Numbered from the stretch's first letter, positions 34,178 to 43,459 are shown. The stretch: 64,000 bases of DNA from DATAFF01 sp963744915 (GCA_963744915.1 CAVUUY010000023.1:1-64000), one strand, 5' to 3'. Notes: a model not told the origin generated them from the letters alone. Numbers and translations: made by a program.

Positions 34178-34258
34178 AAGGAACTCCCTTCGCAAGCCTA
34201 TGGAATATAGGTTGTGGCCGCGGCGATGCAATCGCCCGCGGAATTTAACGCTCTGAAA

Positions 34259-34474
34259 TTACGCGATGATATCGGGCAGCAGCTGGTTTTCGAGCAGGGT
34301 GATCTGATCTTTCAAGGTTAATTTCTGCTTCTTGAGCCGCCTGAGCTGCAGCTGATCGGCAATGCCCGATCGCTCGAGCGATTCGATCGCTGCGTCGAGG
34401 TCGCGATGGTGCTGCTTCAGACCGGCGATTTTTGCGCGCAGTTCATCCGGGGTAAGATCCAGAGGCACATTCAT
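34259..34474 (-). CDS. YdcH/DUF465 family protein
   Basis: A 71-residue all-helical protein: LTPDELRAKIAGLKQHHRDL, AIESLERSG and QLRRLKKQKLTLKDQITLLE form the DUF465 helical hairpin with its typical RLKKQKLxLKDxI motif. Function of the family is unknown. A related paralogue lies divergently 178 bp away. Confidence 0.88.
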   Translation of the reverse strand: MNVPLDLTPDELRAKIAGLKQHHRDLDAAIESLERSGIADQLQLRRLKKQKLTLKDQITLLENQLLPDIIA

Positions 34475-34652
34475 GGCGCTTTCGCTAACTATGATCCGTC
34501 ATTGTCGTGACGGACGACACGCGAATCAAGAACCTTCTGGCGATTCCGTCGCAAGGTTGCACGCTCAGGTCGGGTTCGTCACGGCACGTTCGACATTTCG
34601 TTGCCGATGTGTCACAGTTGAATCCTGGGTCATCCATCGTGGAGGAAACCTG

Positions 34653-34832
34653 ATGTCACTTCAATCGCATCTGAGCGAGCTCGCGGCAAAGCATAAGGCT
34701 TTGGAGAGCGAACTGCAGGACGCCCTCGCGCATCCCAGTTCCTCTGACCAAGAGATCGCCGAACTGAAGCGAAAGAAGCTGAAACTGAAAGACGAAATGA
34801 TCCGGTTGGAGTCGCAGCTCTCGCGACACTGA
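34653..34832 (+). CDS. YdcH/DUF465 family protein (second copy)
   Basis: A 59-residue DUF465 helical hairpin protein: SLQSHLSELAAKHKALESEL, then ELKRKKLKLKDEMIRLESQL. The C-terminal half closely parallels the neighbouring copy (KKxKLxLKDxxxxLExQL). A strong GGAGGAA site precedes the ATG at 34653; the longer upstream frame is not part of the gene. Function unknown. Divergent from the other copy, so they share a 178-bp promoter region. Confidence 0.9.
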   Translation: MSLQSHLSELAAKHKALESELQDALAHPSSSDQEIAELKRKKLKLKDEMIRLESQLSRH

Positions 34833-34951
34833 TCGAAAGGCGACGGTGCCCTTGCAGCACCGAGCTCCGCTGAAGCGCCGCTGGTTCACATCCGGCGGCG
34901 TGTGTGTTTGAAAGACCCCGTTTACCATTCCGGGACCGTCGGCCACTGCGC

Positions 34952-36580
34952 TCAGACGGCTTTTGCCATTTCCCGCAGCCGGAACTTCTGGACCTTGCCG
35001 GTCGAGGTCTTCGGCAGCTCGGTAAACACCACGTGACGCGGCACCTTGAACCGCGCCAGCCGCTCCCGGCACCAATCGATCAGTTCCTCCGCATTGGCGC
35101 TCGCACCGGCTTTGAGCTCGACGAAGGCGCAGGGCGTTTCGCCCCATTTCTCGTCGGGTTTGGCGACCACCGCCGCGGCGGCGACCGCCGGGTGCTTGTA
35201 AAGCGCATCCTCGACCTCGATCGAGGAGATGTTCTCGCCCCCCGAGATGATGATGTCCTTCGAGCGGTCCTTGAGCTGGATATAGCCGTCGACATGCATC
35301 ACCCCGAGATCGCCGGAGTGGAACCAGCCGCCGCTGAACGCCGCATCGGTGGCGGGCTTGTTCTTGAGATAGCCCTTCATCACCACATTGCCGCGGAACA
35401 TCACCTCGCCCATGGTCGTGCCATCCGCCGGCACCTCCTGCATGGTTTCGGGATCGAGCACCGCCAGTTCCTCGAGCGCCGCATAGCGCACCCCTTGCCT
35501 GGCCTTCAGCGCCGCCCGTGCCGGGGAGGCGAGACTCGACCATTCGGCCTTCCAGTCATTGACCACGGCCGGTCCATAAGTCTCGGTGAGCCCATAAAGA
35601 TGGGTGACGTTGAAACCGGCTTCGCCCATTGCCGCGAGCACCGCCTCGGGCGGCGGTGCGGCAGCCGTGAAGAACTCGACCGGCTGGCTCAGCGGTTGCT
35701 TGTCCTCGGCCGCCGCGGCGAGGATCGTGGACATCACGATCGGAGCTCCGCAGAGATGGGTCACCTCGTGCTCGGCGAGCGCCTGCCAGATCGCCTTGGC
35801 CCGTACCCAGCGCAGGCACACATGCGTTCCGCCGACCACCGACATGGTCCAGGGAAAGCACCAGCCATTGCAATGGAACATCGGCAATGTCCACAAATAG
35901 ACTGGATGCTTCTTTATCGCCGCGGTGATGACATTGCCCTGCGCCAACAGATACGCACCGCGATGGTGAAAAACCACGCCCTTGGGATCGCCGGTGGTCC
36001 CCGACGTGTAGTTGAGCGAGATGGCGTTCCATTCATCCTCGGGCATCGCCCAGGCAAATTCCGGATCGCCCGTGGCGAGGAAATCCTCGTACTCCATGTC
36101 GCCGATCAATGCGCCCGCAACGTCGAACTCCCGTTCATCGGCGTGGATCACGATGGGCTTCGCCACCCGCGTCATCGTCAGCGCCTGTGCCGCCACGCCC
36201 GCAAATTCGCGATCGACGATCAGGAGCCTGGTCTCGGCGTGATCGAGCGAGAAGGCGATCACCGCCGCATCGAGCCGGGTGTTGAGGGTGTTGAGCACCG
36301 CACCTGACATCGGTACGCCGTAATGGCACTCGAGCATCGGCGGAGCATTGGCAAGCAGCACCGAGACGGTCTCGCCCCTGCCGATGCCGCTCCTGACCAG
36401 CGCCGATGCCAGCTGGCGCGACCGGGCGTAAAACGACCGGTAGTCGCGCCGCATGCGCCCATGGATGATCGCTGTGTGATCGGGATAAACCTTGGCCGAC
36501 CGCTCGAGAAAGGTCAGCGGCGTCAGCGGCTGATGGTTCGCGGGAGTCTTGTCTAAATCTCTGTCATAAGCAGTTGGCAT
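34952..36580 (-). CDS. Acyl-CoA synthetase (AMP-forming)
   Basis: A 542-residue AMP-dependent ligase that activates a fatty or related acid to its CoA thioester. The P-loop-like AMP motif is LNYTSGTTGDPKGVVFHHR, followed by LPMFHCNGWCFPW, HLYGLTETYGPA and the adenylation motif GWFHSGDLGVMHVDGYIQLK; the catalytic Lys is in TSTGKVQKFRLREM near the C-terminus. The HCNGWCFPW and LKDRSKDIIISGGENISSIE sequences fit the short/medium-chain acyl-CoA synthetase group. Substrate not predictable. ATG at 36580; the much longer frame upstream is a shadow of opgC. Spaced 5 nt after the OpgC-like gene. Confidence 0.92.
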   Translation of the reverse strand: MPTAYDRDLDKTPANHQPLTPLTFLERSAKVYPDHTAIIHGRMRRDYRSFYARSRQLASALVRSGIGRGETVSVLLANAPPMLECHYGVPMSGAVLNTLNTRLDAAVIAFSLDHAETRLLIVDREFAGVAAQALTMTRVAKPIVIHADEREFDVAGALIGDMEYEDFLATGDPEFAWAMPEDEWNAISLNYTSGTTGDPKGVVFHHRGAYLLAQGNVITAAIKKHPVYLWTLPMFHCNGWCFPWTMSVVGGTHVCLRWVRAKAIWQALAEHEVTHLCGAPIVMSTILAAAAEDKQPLSQPVEFFTAAAPPPEAVLAAMGEAGFNVTHLYGLTETYGPAVVNDWKAEWSSLASPARAALKARQGVRYAALEELAVLDPETMQEVPADGTTMGEVMFRGNVVMKGYLKNKPATDAAFSGGWFHSGDLGVMHVDGYIQLKDRSKDIIISGGENISSIEVEDALYKHPAVAAAAVVAKPDEKWGETPCAFVELKAGASANAEELIDWCRERLARFKVPRHVVFTELPKTSTGKVQKFRLREMAKAV

Positions 36581-36585
36581 GGCTG

Positions 36586-37788
36586 TCACCCCTGGAGCGC
36601 GCTCTGCGACATCGCCTCGAGCTGTGGCGTCGCAGAGCTTCCATCCATCTTGACGGCGTTTGCCTCGGCCGGTTTTGCCGGGTTGCGGTGGCGCAGCCGG
36701 TCGAGGATCGTGGCAAGGCTGGCGATGATGGCGAAATGCGCAACGACGATGGCAAGGTCGAGGGCAATGCCGGCGCCGAGCTCCAGCCGCGCGATGGTCG
36801 CGACGAGACACAGGATCTCGCCCCAGCAGAATACCGCGAGCGCATTGCGCCCTATGGCATGGAAGGGCGAGCTCGGGGGAATTTTGCTGAGCAGCGACCA
36901 CAAAGGCGTGCCGAGCAGGATCACCAGCAGCGCCAGCCCATGCAGCAGCCGCGGCAGCGCCACATAGCCCTTCTCGAAGCCCCAGATGCGCGGCGGCAGC
37001 GGCAGCGCCGGGAAATAGGCCCACAAATGGTTGACCCTGACCACGCCGGCCAGGATGACATAGCCAATGGCAATGACGACCAGCCAGACCGGCAGTTTCA
37101 GGCTGAGCTTCTGCCGCCAGGCGATGCCGAGGGCGAAGCCGCCGACCAGCAGGATCTGCCAGGCGAAAGGATTGAAATACCAGCCGCCATGGTTCGGATA
37201 ATTGGGGAAGTCCAGTGTGAAGGTTCCGGCCGCGAGCCACAGCGCCACCGAGGCGGTCAGCAGCGGCACGAGGCCCTGCAGCGCCAGCGCCATGATCGCC
37301 GGCATGGCGAACAGCAGCACCATGTACATCGGCAGGATGTTGAAATAGCCGAGCTGGTGGCCAAGCGTTGCAAGCCCGATATAGCCGCGCGCCGGATCGG
37401 CGAACAGCGGCGCGACATTGACATAGAGCGGCTCGATCGTGTCGGCAAGGTAACCCGGTCGTGCGAACAGGATCGCCGCCGCCGCCAGCACCGCCACGCA
37501 GGCGACCGTCGAGGCGATGTGGCAGAGATAGAGCAGCCAGGCGCGCCGCCAGCTCTTCAGGGTTGCCTGCAGGCGGTCGCCCTTGGCAAATGTCGGAAAA
37601 TAGGCCTGCGCCGCCGCGAAGCCGGCCAGCGTCACGAAGATCTCCGCGGCATCCGAAAAGCCGAAATTGACCGGGGTGAAATGCGACAGCACATTGCCTG
37701 GGATGTGATTGATGAAGATCGTGACGAGCGCCACGCCGCGAAGGAAATCGACCCGGTGCTCGCGGCCGGGATTGGACAGGGTGACCAT
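36586..37788 (-). CDS. OpgC-like membrane acyltransferase
   Basis: A 400-residue integral membrane protein with about ten helices, matching OpgC/MdoC, which adds succinyl groups to osmoregulated periplasmic glucans. The start EHRVDFLRGVALVTIFINHI is diagnostic (RxDxxRGxxL), followed by FGFSDAAEIFVTLAGFAAAQ, NILPMYMVLLFAMP and AIGRNALAVFCWGEILCLV. No glucan-synthase gene is nearby, so the acceptor is not proven. ATG at 37788 has an AAAGGG site; an ATG at 37794 is possible. Overlaps or abuts the synthetase gene (5-nt gap). Confidence 0.88.
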   Translation of the reverse strand: MVTLSNPGREHRVDFLRGVALVTIFINHIPGNVLSHFTPVNFGFSDAAEIFVTLAGFAAAQAYFPTFAKGDRLQATLKSWRRAWLLYLCHIASTVACVAVLAAAAILFARPGYLADTIEPLYVNVAPLFADPARGYIGLATLGHQLGYFNILPMYMVLLFAMPAIMALALQGLVPLLTASVALWLAAGTFTLDFPNYPNHGGWYFNPFAWQILLVGGFALGIAWRQKLSLKLPVWLVVIAIGYVILAGVVRVNHLWAYFPALPLPPRIWGFEKGYVALPRLLHGLALLVILLGTPLWSLLSKIPPSSPFHAIGRNALAVFCWGEILCLVATIARLELGAGIALDLAIVVAHFAIIASLATILDRLRHRNPAKPAEANAVKMDGSSATPQLEAMSQSALQG

Positions 37789-37895
37789 GATCATACCCTT
37801 TATGCCAGCGTCCGGCCGCGCACAACCGGGGCAAGGCTGGAAGTTGCCCGCAAGGGATCGTCCGTGCCAACAATGCCACGGTTCGGAGATCTGAC

Positions 37896-39800
37896 ATGAG
37901 CCGATATCATGACGTCTATGCCGCCTGGCAGCGGGACCCGCTAGCCTTCTGGGCCGCGGCGGCGTCGGCCATCGACTGGTTCGAGCCCTGGGAGGCGGTG
38001 CTGGCGCCGCGCGACGGTCTCGACCGCTGGTTCGTCGGGGCGGTGTGCAACACCACCTGGAACTGTCTCGACCGCCACGTCGCCGCCGGTCATGGCGAGC
38101 GGCGTGCCCTGATTTACGATTCACCGGTCACCGGCACCAAGCGGATCTACAACTACCGCGCGCTGCTCGACGAGGTCGAGATCTTCGCCGCCGTTCTCGC
38201 CGATCTCGGCGTCGTCAAGGGCGACCGCGTCCTGATCTATATGCCGATGGTGCCCGAGGCCGTCATCGCCATGCTGGCGGCGGCGCGGCTCGGCGCCGTT
38301 CATTCGGTGGTGTTCGGCGGCTTTGCCGCGGCCGAGCTCGCAATGCGCATCGACGATGCGCGGCCCGAGGTCATCGTCACCGCCTCCTGCGGCATCGAGG
38401 TCGAGCGCGTGATCGCCTACAAGCCGCTGCTCGACCGGGCCCTTGCCCAATCCGAGGCGCCGCCCCGCTCGGTGATCGTCCTGCAGCGTCCCCAATGCGT
38501 CGCCGGGCTGGTGGCGGGCCGCGACCATGACCATGCGAGCCTCGTTGCCGCCGCCCGTGACCGCGGCCGCCGGGAAGCCTGTGTCCCGGTTGCCGCCACC
38601 GATCCGCTCTACATCCTCTACACGTCCGGCACCACCGGCCAGCCCAAGGGCGTCGTCCGCGACAATGGCGGCCACCTGGTGGCTCTCGCCTGGTCGATGA
38701 GCAACATTTTCGGCATCGCCGCCGGCGAAACCTTCTGGGCCGCCTCCGACATCGGCTGGGTGGTCGGCCACAGCTATATCGTCTATGCCCCGCTGCTCGC
38801 CGGCGCCGCCAGCGTGCTTTATGAGGGCAAGCCCGTCGGCACCCCCGATGCCGGCGCCTTCTGGCGGGTCATCGCCGAGCATGGCGTCGCCGCCCTGTTC
38901 ACCGCCCCGACCGCCTTCCGCGCCATCAAGCGCGAGGATCCGGCCGGCGCGGCGGTTGGCCGTTATCGGATGCCGCATTTCCGCACCCTGTTCCTTGCCG
39001 GCGAACGCGCCGACACCGACACCATCAAATGGGCCGAGACCATGCTCGAGGTTCCGGTCATCGACCATTGGTGGCAGACCGAAAGCGGCTGGCCGATGGC
39101 CGCCAATCCGGTGGGATTGGGCATGCTGCCGGTGAAATACGGCTCGGTGACCATGCCGATGCCGGGCTACGACATCGCCATCCTCGATGGCGAAGGCCGG
39201 GCGCTCGCCCCCAACATGCTCGGCGCCGTCGCCGTGCGGCTGCCGCTGCCGCCCGGTTGCCTGCCCACCCTGTGGCAAGCCGATGAGCGCTTCCGCCAGA
39301 GCTACCTGTCGCATTTTCCCGGTTATTACGAGACCGCCGATGCCGGCTATCGCGACGAGGATGGCTATCTCTTCGTCATGGCCCGCACCGACGACATCAT
39401 CAATGTCGCCGGCCACCGGCTGTCGACGGGCGCCATGGAGGAGGTCCTCGCCTCCCATCCGGATGTGGCGGAATGTGCCGTGCTCGGCATCAAGGATGCG
39501 ATCAAGGGCCAGGTGCCGCTCGGCCTCGTGGTGATGAAGGCCGGCGTCGCCCGCGACACCGCCGCGATCGAGGCGGAATGCGTCCAGCGGGTGCGCGATG
39601 CGATCGGCGCCGTAGCCGGGCTGAAGACGGTGATCGCCATCAAGCGGCTGCCCAAGACCCGCTCGGGCAAGATTCTGCGCGGCACCATGCGGCGCATCGC
39701 CGATGACGAGCCCTGGAAGCTGCCGGCGACCATCGATGATCCGGCGATCCTCGATGAAATTTCCGAGGTTTTGTCGGTCCGCGGCATTATGCATAAATGA
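37896..39800 (+). CDS. prpE: Propionyl-CoA synthetase-like AMP-forming ligase
   Basis: A 634-residue member of the acetyl/propionyl-CoA synthetase family. It starts RYHDVYAAWQRDPLAFWAAA (ACAS N-terminus); motifs are PLYILYTSGTTGQPKGVVRD, VVGHSYIVYAPLLAGAASVL, IDHWWQTESGWPMAAN and the C-terminal MARTDDIINVAGHRLSTGAM with KRLPKTRSGKILRGTMRR (catalytic Lys). Length and the VVRDNGGH segment favour PrpE, which converts propionate plus CoA to propionyl-CoA. Divergent from opgC. The SDR gene downstream is 28 nt away. Confidence 0.9.
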   Translation: MSRYHDVYAAWQRDPLAFWAAAASAIDWFEPWEAVLAPRDGLDRWFVGAVCNTTWNCLDRHVAAGHGERRALIYDSPVTGTKRIYNYRALLDEVEIFAAVLADLGVVKGDRVLIYMPMVPEAVIAMLAAARLGAVHSVVFGGFAAAELAMRIDDARPEVIVTASCGIEVERVIAYKPLLDRALAQSEAPPRSVIVLQRPQCVAGLVAGRDHDHASLVAAARDRGRREACVPVAATDPLYILYTSGTTGQPKGVVRDNGGHLVALAWSMSNIFGIAAGETFWAASDIGWVVGHSYIVYAPLLAGAASVLYEGKPVGTPDAGAFWRVIAEHGVAALFTAPTAFRAIKREDPAGAAVGRYRMPHFRTLFLAGERADTDTIKWAETMLEVPVIDHWWQTESGWPMAANPVGLGMLPVKYGSVTMPMPGYDIAILDGEGRALAPNMLGAVAVRLPLPPGCLPTLWQADERFRQSYLSHFPGYYETADAGYRDEDGYLFVMARTDDIINVAGHRLSTGAMEEVLASHPDVAECAVLGIKDAIKGQVPLGLVVMKAGVARDTAAIEAECVQRVRDAIGAVAGLKTVIAIKRLPKTRSGKILRGTMRRIADDEPWKLPATIDDPAILDEISEVLSVRGIMHK

Positions 39801-39828
39801 GCGGCTAAAATGGATGAGGAGAGCTGAT

Positions 39829-40626
39829 ATGACCTCGCTCGACGGTCGGGTTGCCCTGATCACCGGCGGCGGCAATGGCATTGGCCGCGCCTGCGCCGAG
39901 CGCTTTGCCCGCGACGGTGCAAAAGTGGCGGTGGCCGATATCGTGGGCGCCGAAGGGCAGGGGGTGGCGAGCGCGCTCCGCGATGCCGGTCACGAGGCGG
40001 TGTTCCTGCAATGCGATGTGACCAGCAGCGCCGAGGTCCGCGCCACCGTCGAGGGCACGCTCGGTGCCTTTGGCGCCATCGATATCCTCGTCAACAACGC
40101 CGCCATCATAAAGGGCATCGATTTCCTCGAGATCAGCGAAGCCGATTTCGACGCCGTGCTGAACGTCAATCTGCGCGGCGCCTTCCTGGTGGCTCAGGCC
40201 GTTGCCCGCCAGATGGTGACGCAGGTCAAGGCCGGGCGCCGTCCCGGCAGCATCATCAACATGTCCTCGGTCAATGCCGTCTTCGCCATCGCCAACCAGG
40301 TTCCCTACTCGGTGTCGAAGGGCGGTCTCAATCAGCTGACCAAGGTCATGGCGCTGTCGCTTGCCGAACATGGCATCAGGGTCAACGCCATCGGCCCCGG
40401 CTCGATCAATACCCGCATTCTCAAGACCGTGATGACCGATGCGGCGGCCCGCACCAAGCTCCTGTCGCGCACGCCGCTCGGGCGCATCGGCGAGCCGGAG
40501 GAAATCGCCGCGGTCGCCGCCTTCCTCGCTTCCGACGATGCGAGCTACATCACCGGCCAGACCATCTATGCCGATGGCGGCCGGCTGCCGCTCAACTACA
40601 CGGTGCCGGTGAAGAGCGACCAGTAA
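39829..40626 (+). CDS. Short-chain dehydrogenase/reductase
   Basis: A 265-residue classical SDR. The NAD(P) site is VALITGGGNGIGRACAERFA with TGxxxGxG; NNAA is at residues about 90-93 (ILVNNAAIIKG), and the catalytic Ser-Tyr-Lys is NMSSVN then VPYSVSKGGLN. The C-terminus has ITGQTIYADGGR. Substrate unknown, many carbonyls possible; the neighbourhood of prpE hints at an acyl or ketone role, but this is weak. A GAGGAGAG precedes ATG 39829. Confidence 0.92.
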   Translation: MTSLDGRVALITGGGNGIGRACAERFARDGAKVAVADIVGAEGQGVASALRDAGHEAVFLQCDVTSSAEVRATVEGTLGAFGAIDILVNNAAIIKGIDFLEISEADFDAVLNVNLRGAFLVAQAVARQMVTQVKAGRRPGSIINMSSVNAVFAIANQVPYSVSKGGLNQLTKVMALSLAEHGIRVNAIGPGSINTRILKTVMTDAAARTKLLSRTPLGRIGEPEEIAAVAAFLASDDASYITGQTIYADGGRLPLNYTVPVKSDQ

Positions 40627-40651
40627 AGACGGGGCGGAGCAGGCCGCCGCT

Positions 40652-41254
40652 TCAGCCGACGGTGATCACCGTGCCGGTGATCGCCCCTTCGATGCTCTTG
40701 ACATAGGCCTTGGCGACGCGCGCCGCCGGCACCGTCTCGTGCCCCGGAAACAGCGGGCCATATTTGTGCGCCGATTCATCGAGCAGCGCCGGACTGACCA
40801 CATTGATCCGCAAGCCCCGCGGCAGCTCGACCGCCGCGCCGACCACGAAACCGGCAAGCGCCGCATTCACCGTCGCGGCATTGGCCCCGGCGCGGATCGG
40901 ATCGCGGTCGAGAATGCCGCTGGTCAGCGTGAAGGAGCCATTGTCGTTGACATGGGGGATGCCGGCGAGGACCAGGTCGACCTGGCCCATCAGCTTGTTG
41001 GCAAGACCCGACATGAACTGGTCATGCGTCATGTCGGCCAGCGGCCCGAAATGCACATGGCCGGCGGTCGCGACCACCGCGTCGACCTTGCCGATCTTGG
41101 CATAGAGCGCGTCGATCGAGCGCCGGTCGCCGATATCGACCTGGACGTCGCCGCTCTTCCGCCCTGCCTTGATGACCTCGTGACGAGCGCTCAGCGCCGC
41201 CGTCACGGCCTGGCCGACGGTGCCCTCGGCACCGACGATGAGAATGCGCATCAT
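40652..41254 (-). CDS. Short SDR-family protein (atypical)
   Basis: A 200-residue SDR: RILIVGAEGTVGQAVTAALS is the cofactor loop, then DVQVDIGDRRSIDALY and DAVVATAGHVHFGPLADMTH. The usual YxxxK is not apparent; the matching region reads GANAATVNAALAGFVVGAAV, so this is one of the short SDR7-like proteins of the TyLCV/YbbO-like type often annotated only as short-chain dehydrogenase. The start overlaps the trcR stop by 4 nt, so it is co-transcribed with trcR. Confidence 0.87.
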   Translation of the reverse strand: MMRILIVGAEGTVGQAVTAALSARHEVIKAGRKSGDVQVDIGDRRSIDALYAKIGKVDAVVATAGHVHFGPLADMTHDQFMSGLANKLMGQVDLVLAGIPHVNDNGSFTLTSGILDRDPIRAGANAATVNAALAGFVVGAAVELPRGLRINVVSPALLDESAHKYGPLFPGHETVPAARVAKAYVKSIEGAITGTVITVG

Positions 41255-41965
41255 GGGTCCTCGTCCTGCTCGGGTTTCATGGGCTTCAGTCGGGCAAACA
41301 CCGACGCGGGATCATAGGCGGGCTGGTTGCCGCCCCGCTCCTCGCTGTCGGATGCCGGCTCGGGCTCGGGCTCGCGGAGCGCCTCGGCGGCAGGAAGGAG
41401 CGTGTTGGTGGCGCCGGATTCCACCGTGGCGCTGCCCGATTTCCGGGCCGCCCGCCGCACCGCCAGATCGAGCTCGAGCTGCGAGCACAGGCCGAGCGTC
41501 ACCGGGTCGACCGGCTTGATGTTGACCGAGTTCCAATGGGTCCGGTCGCGGATCGACTGGATGGTCGGCTTGGTGGTGCCCACCAGCTTCATGATGGCCG
41601 CATCCGGCAGCTCCGCATGGTTGCGCAGCAGCCAGGCGATGGCATCCGGCCGATCCTGGCGCCGCGACACCGGGGTATAGCGCGGCCCGCGGCGGCTCTT
41701 CGGCGTCGGCAGCGACACTTTCGAACTCGTGCAGTTTCAGCCGGTAGGCGGGGTCGGACTCGCCCTTGGCAATCTCGTCGCGGTTGAGCTGGCCGGACGT
41801 CACCGGGTCGAGGCCCTTGATTCCCTGGGCCACGTCGCCATCGGCGATGCCTTTCACCTCCAGCTCATGAAGATGGCAGAAATCCGCGATTTGCCGGAAG
41901 CTCAGCCCGGTGTTCTCGACCAGCCACACGGCCGTGGCCTTTGGCATCAATGGTGCGTTGGACAT
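41251..41965 (-). pseudogene. trcR: TrcR (DUF1013), split by a one-base insertion near 41723
   Basis: TrcR is a conserved alphaproteobacterial cell-cycle transcriptional regulator (DUF1013). The first part starts SNAPLMPKATAVWLVENTGL and runs through GIADGDVAQGIKGLDPVTSG and DPAYRLKLHE. The frame then breaks; the family continues in another frame as SKVSLPTPKSRRGPRYTPVS, RRQDRPDAIAWLLRNHAELP and THWNSVNIKPVDPVTLGLCS. Deleting one T (coding strand, in GAGTTCG) restores a 237-residue protein. The restored sequence reads GAGTC, a GANTC site. Since the protein is highly conserved and both halves are intact, base-calling error is at least as likely as loss of the gene. An AAGGAG precedes the start. 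Confidence 0.88.
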
Positions 41966-42102
41966 GCTTGCACTCCTTCAGAACCTCAGGTTCCGAATGG
42001 CTAATGTGATTCACGAATAGGGATCGGGCTAGGATATAGGCTCTGCCGGCGGGCGGTTCAATCGCTTTGCGATTGCACGCGGTTGCCGCGTGCTGGGCCG
42101 GC

Positions 42103-43104
42103 TTAGGTCGTCAGCACGATCTTGCCGATATGGGCGCTGCTCTCCATCAGCTCATGGGCAGCGGCGGCTTCGCGCATCGGGAAGGTGCGGTAGATCTCAG
42201 GCTTGATGGTTCCGCGTTCGATCAGCGGCCAGATCCACTCTTCCAGCGCCCGGGCGATCTCCGCCTTTTCGGCAACGCTGCGGATGCGCAGCGTCGACCC
42301 GGTGAGGGTCAGCCGCTTGATCATCACCGGCAGGAAGTCGACTTCCACCTTGGCGCCCTCGAGGAATGCGATATTGACGATGCGCCCGTCGCGGGCGGCC
42401 ACCGCAATGTTGCGGGGAATGTAGCTGCCGCCGACCATGTCGAGAATGACGTCGGCGCCCTTGCCGCTTGTCGCCTGTTTGACGATCTCGACGAAATCCT
42501 CCTCGCGGTAATTGATCGCCCGCTCGGCGCCGAGTGCCTCGCACGCCCGGCACTTCTCGGCCGAGCCGGCGGTGGCGAACACCCGCGCCCCCTTGGCCCG
42601 CGCCAGCTGGATCGCCGTCGTGCCGATCCCCGAGGAGCCGCCATGGCACAGGAACACCTCGCCGGCCTTGAGCCGTCCGCGCTGGAATACATTGGTCCAG
42701 ACGGTGAAGAATGTCTCGGGAATGCCGGCCGCTTCGACCGCCGACAGGCCCTGCGGCACCGGCAATGCATTATCCTCATGGACGACGCAATATTCCGCAT
42801 AGCCGCCGCCGGGGACCAGAGCGCAGATCCAGTCGCCGGGGTGGTAGCGCCTGACCCCCGGTCCGACCATCGCCACCCAGCCGGCGATTTCGAGCCCCGG
42901 CGTTGCCGGTGCGCCGGGCGGCGGGGGATAGCCGCCCTGCCGTTGCAGCACGTCCGGCCGGTTGACGCCCGCCGCCTCGACATGGACCAGGATCTCGCGT
43001 TCGCCGGGGGTCGGCACCGGCAGGTCGGTCGCGACCAGAACCTCCGGGCCGCCCGGCTCGGTGATGGCGATCGCCGTCATGGTCTCGGGGATTGAGCTCG
43101 TCAT
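42103..43104 (-). CDS. NAD(P)H-quinone oxidoreductase / zinc-independent MDR (PIG3-like)
   Basis: A 333-residue medium-chain dehydrogenase/reductase of the quinone oxidoreductase type. It lacks the zinc-binding cysteines of alcohol dehydrogenases; the N-terminal VEAAGVNRPDVLQRQGGYPP is the PIG3-type sequence, and the NADPH site is LCHGGSSGIGTTAIQLARAK. The ending HIGKIVLTT is typical. Presumed cytosolic reduction of quinones or enones. Single gene, between trcR and the DUF1192 region. Confidence 0.92.
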   Translation of the reverse strand: MTSSIPETMTAIAITEPGGPEVLVATDLPVPTPGEREILVHVEAAGVNRPDVLQRQGGYPPPPGAPATPGLEIAGWVAMVGPGVRRYHPGDWICALVPGGGYAEYCVVHEDNALPVPQGLSAVEAAGIPETFFTVWTNVFQRGRLKAGEVFLCHGGSSGIGTTAIQLARAKGARVFATAGSAEKCRACEALGAERAINYREEDFVEIVKQATSGKGADVILDMVGGSYIPRNIAVAARDGRIVNIAFLEGAKVEVDFLPVMIKRLTLTGSTLRIRSVAEKAEIARALEEWIWPLIERGTIKPEIYRTFPMREAAAAHELMESSAHIGKIVLTT

Positions 43105-43220
43105 TCTAGTCCTGGTCCTTGTCGTGGCGCATGGTCGGCCGAAATCGGCTTGATGGTCTAGCCGGGCGGGCGCAGTGTTGGCAATGAGACCGAAGGTGAA
43201 GTGAAGTGGTGAGGCATGCG

Positions 43221-43410
43221 ATGGAGCGCGACGAGGACAGGCCGGTAAGGAAACCGGAAGTGCCGATCGGGGACGACCTCGCCCTTCTTTCCGTTGCGGA
43301 GCTCGAATGGCGTATCGGCGTGCTGCGCCAGGAGATAATGCGCCTCGAGTTCGGCGATCTCGGCGAAGCGCGCCAGCCGCTCGGCCGCCGATTCCGTGTT
43401 CAAACTGTGA
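43221..43410 (+). pseudogene. DUF1192 protein, split by a one-base insertion at about 43350
   Basis: A short alphaproteobacterial DUF1192 gene. The first part matches the family (IGDDLALLSVAELEWRIGVL, RQEIMRLE). After GAG at 43347-43349 the read frame continues with unrelated residues to 43454. Removing one T gives SAISAKRASRSAADSVFKL and a stop at 43408-43410: exactly the conserved DUF1192 tail and a 62-residue protein. As in trcR, the restored sequence is GAGTC and the interrupted one GAGTTC. Function unknown; it commonly lies near rcdA. The conserved tail argues the gene is intact in the organism. Confidence 0.85.
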
Positions 43411-43425
43411 CTTCGGTCAGGCGCG

Positions 43426-43440
43426 TTAACCATTTGGTAA
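43426..43440 (+). promoter_or_regulatory. CtrA-type binding site
   Basis: TTAACCATTTGGTAA matches the CtrA consensus TTAA-N7-TTAA with one mismatch (GTAA), and includes the TTAACCAT half-site. It lies just downstream of the DUF1192 stop, some 20-30 nt before the first hairpin of the candidate small RNA, and 276 nt before rcdA, whose product promotes CtrA degradation. A site here could drive the small RNA, rcdA or both. Confidence 0.6.
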
Positions 43441-43459
43441 GCACTAGAGAATAATTTGG

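Noticed and set aside
34952..37897. A 981-codon open frame joining opgC and the acyl-CoA synthetase
   Set aside because: The upstream part is the wrong-frame shadow of opgC; both genes have better starts and separate families.
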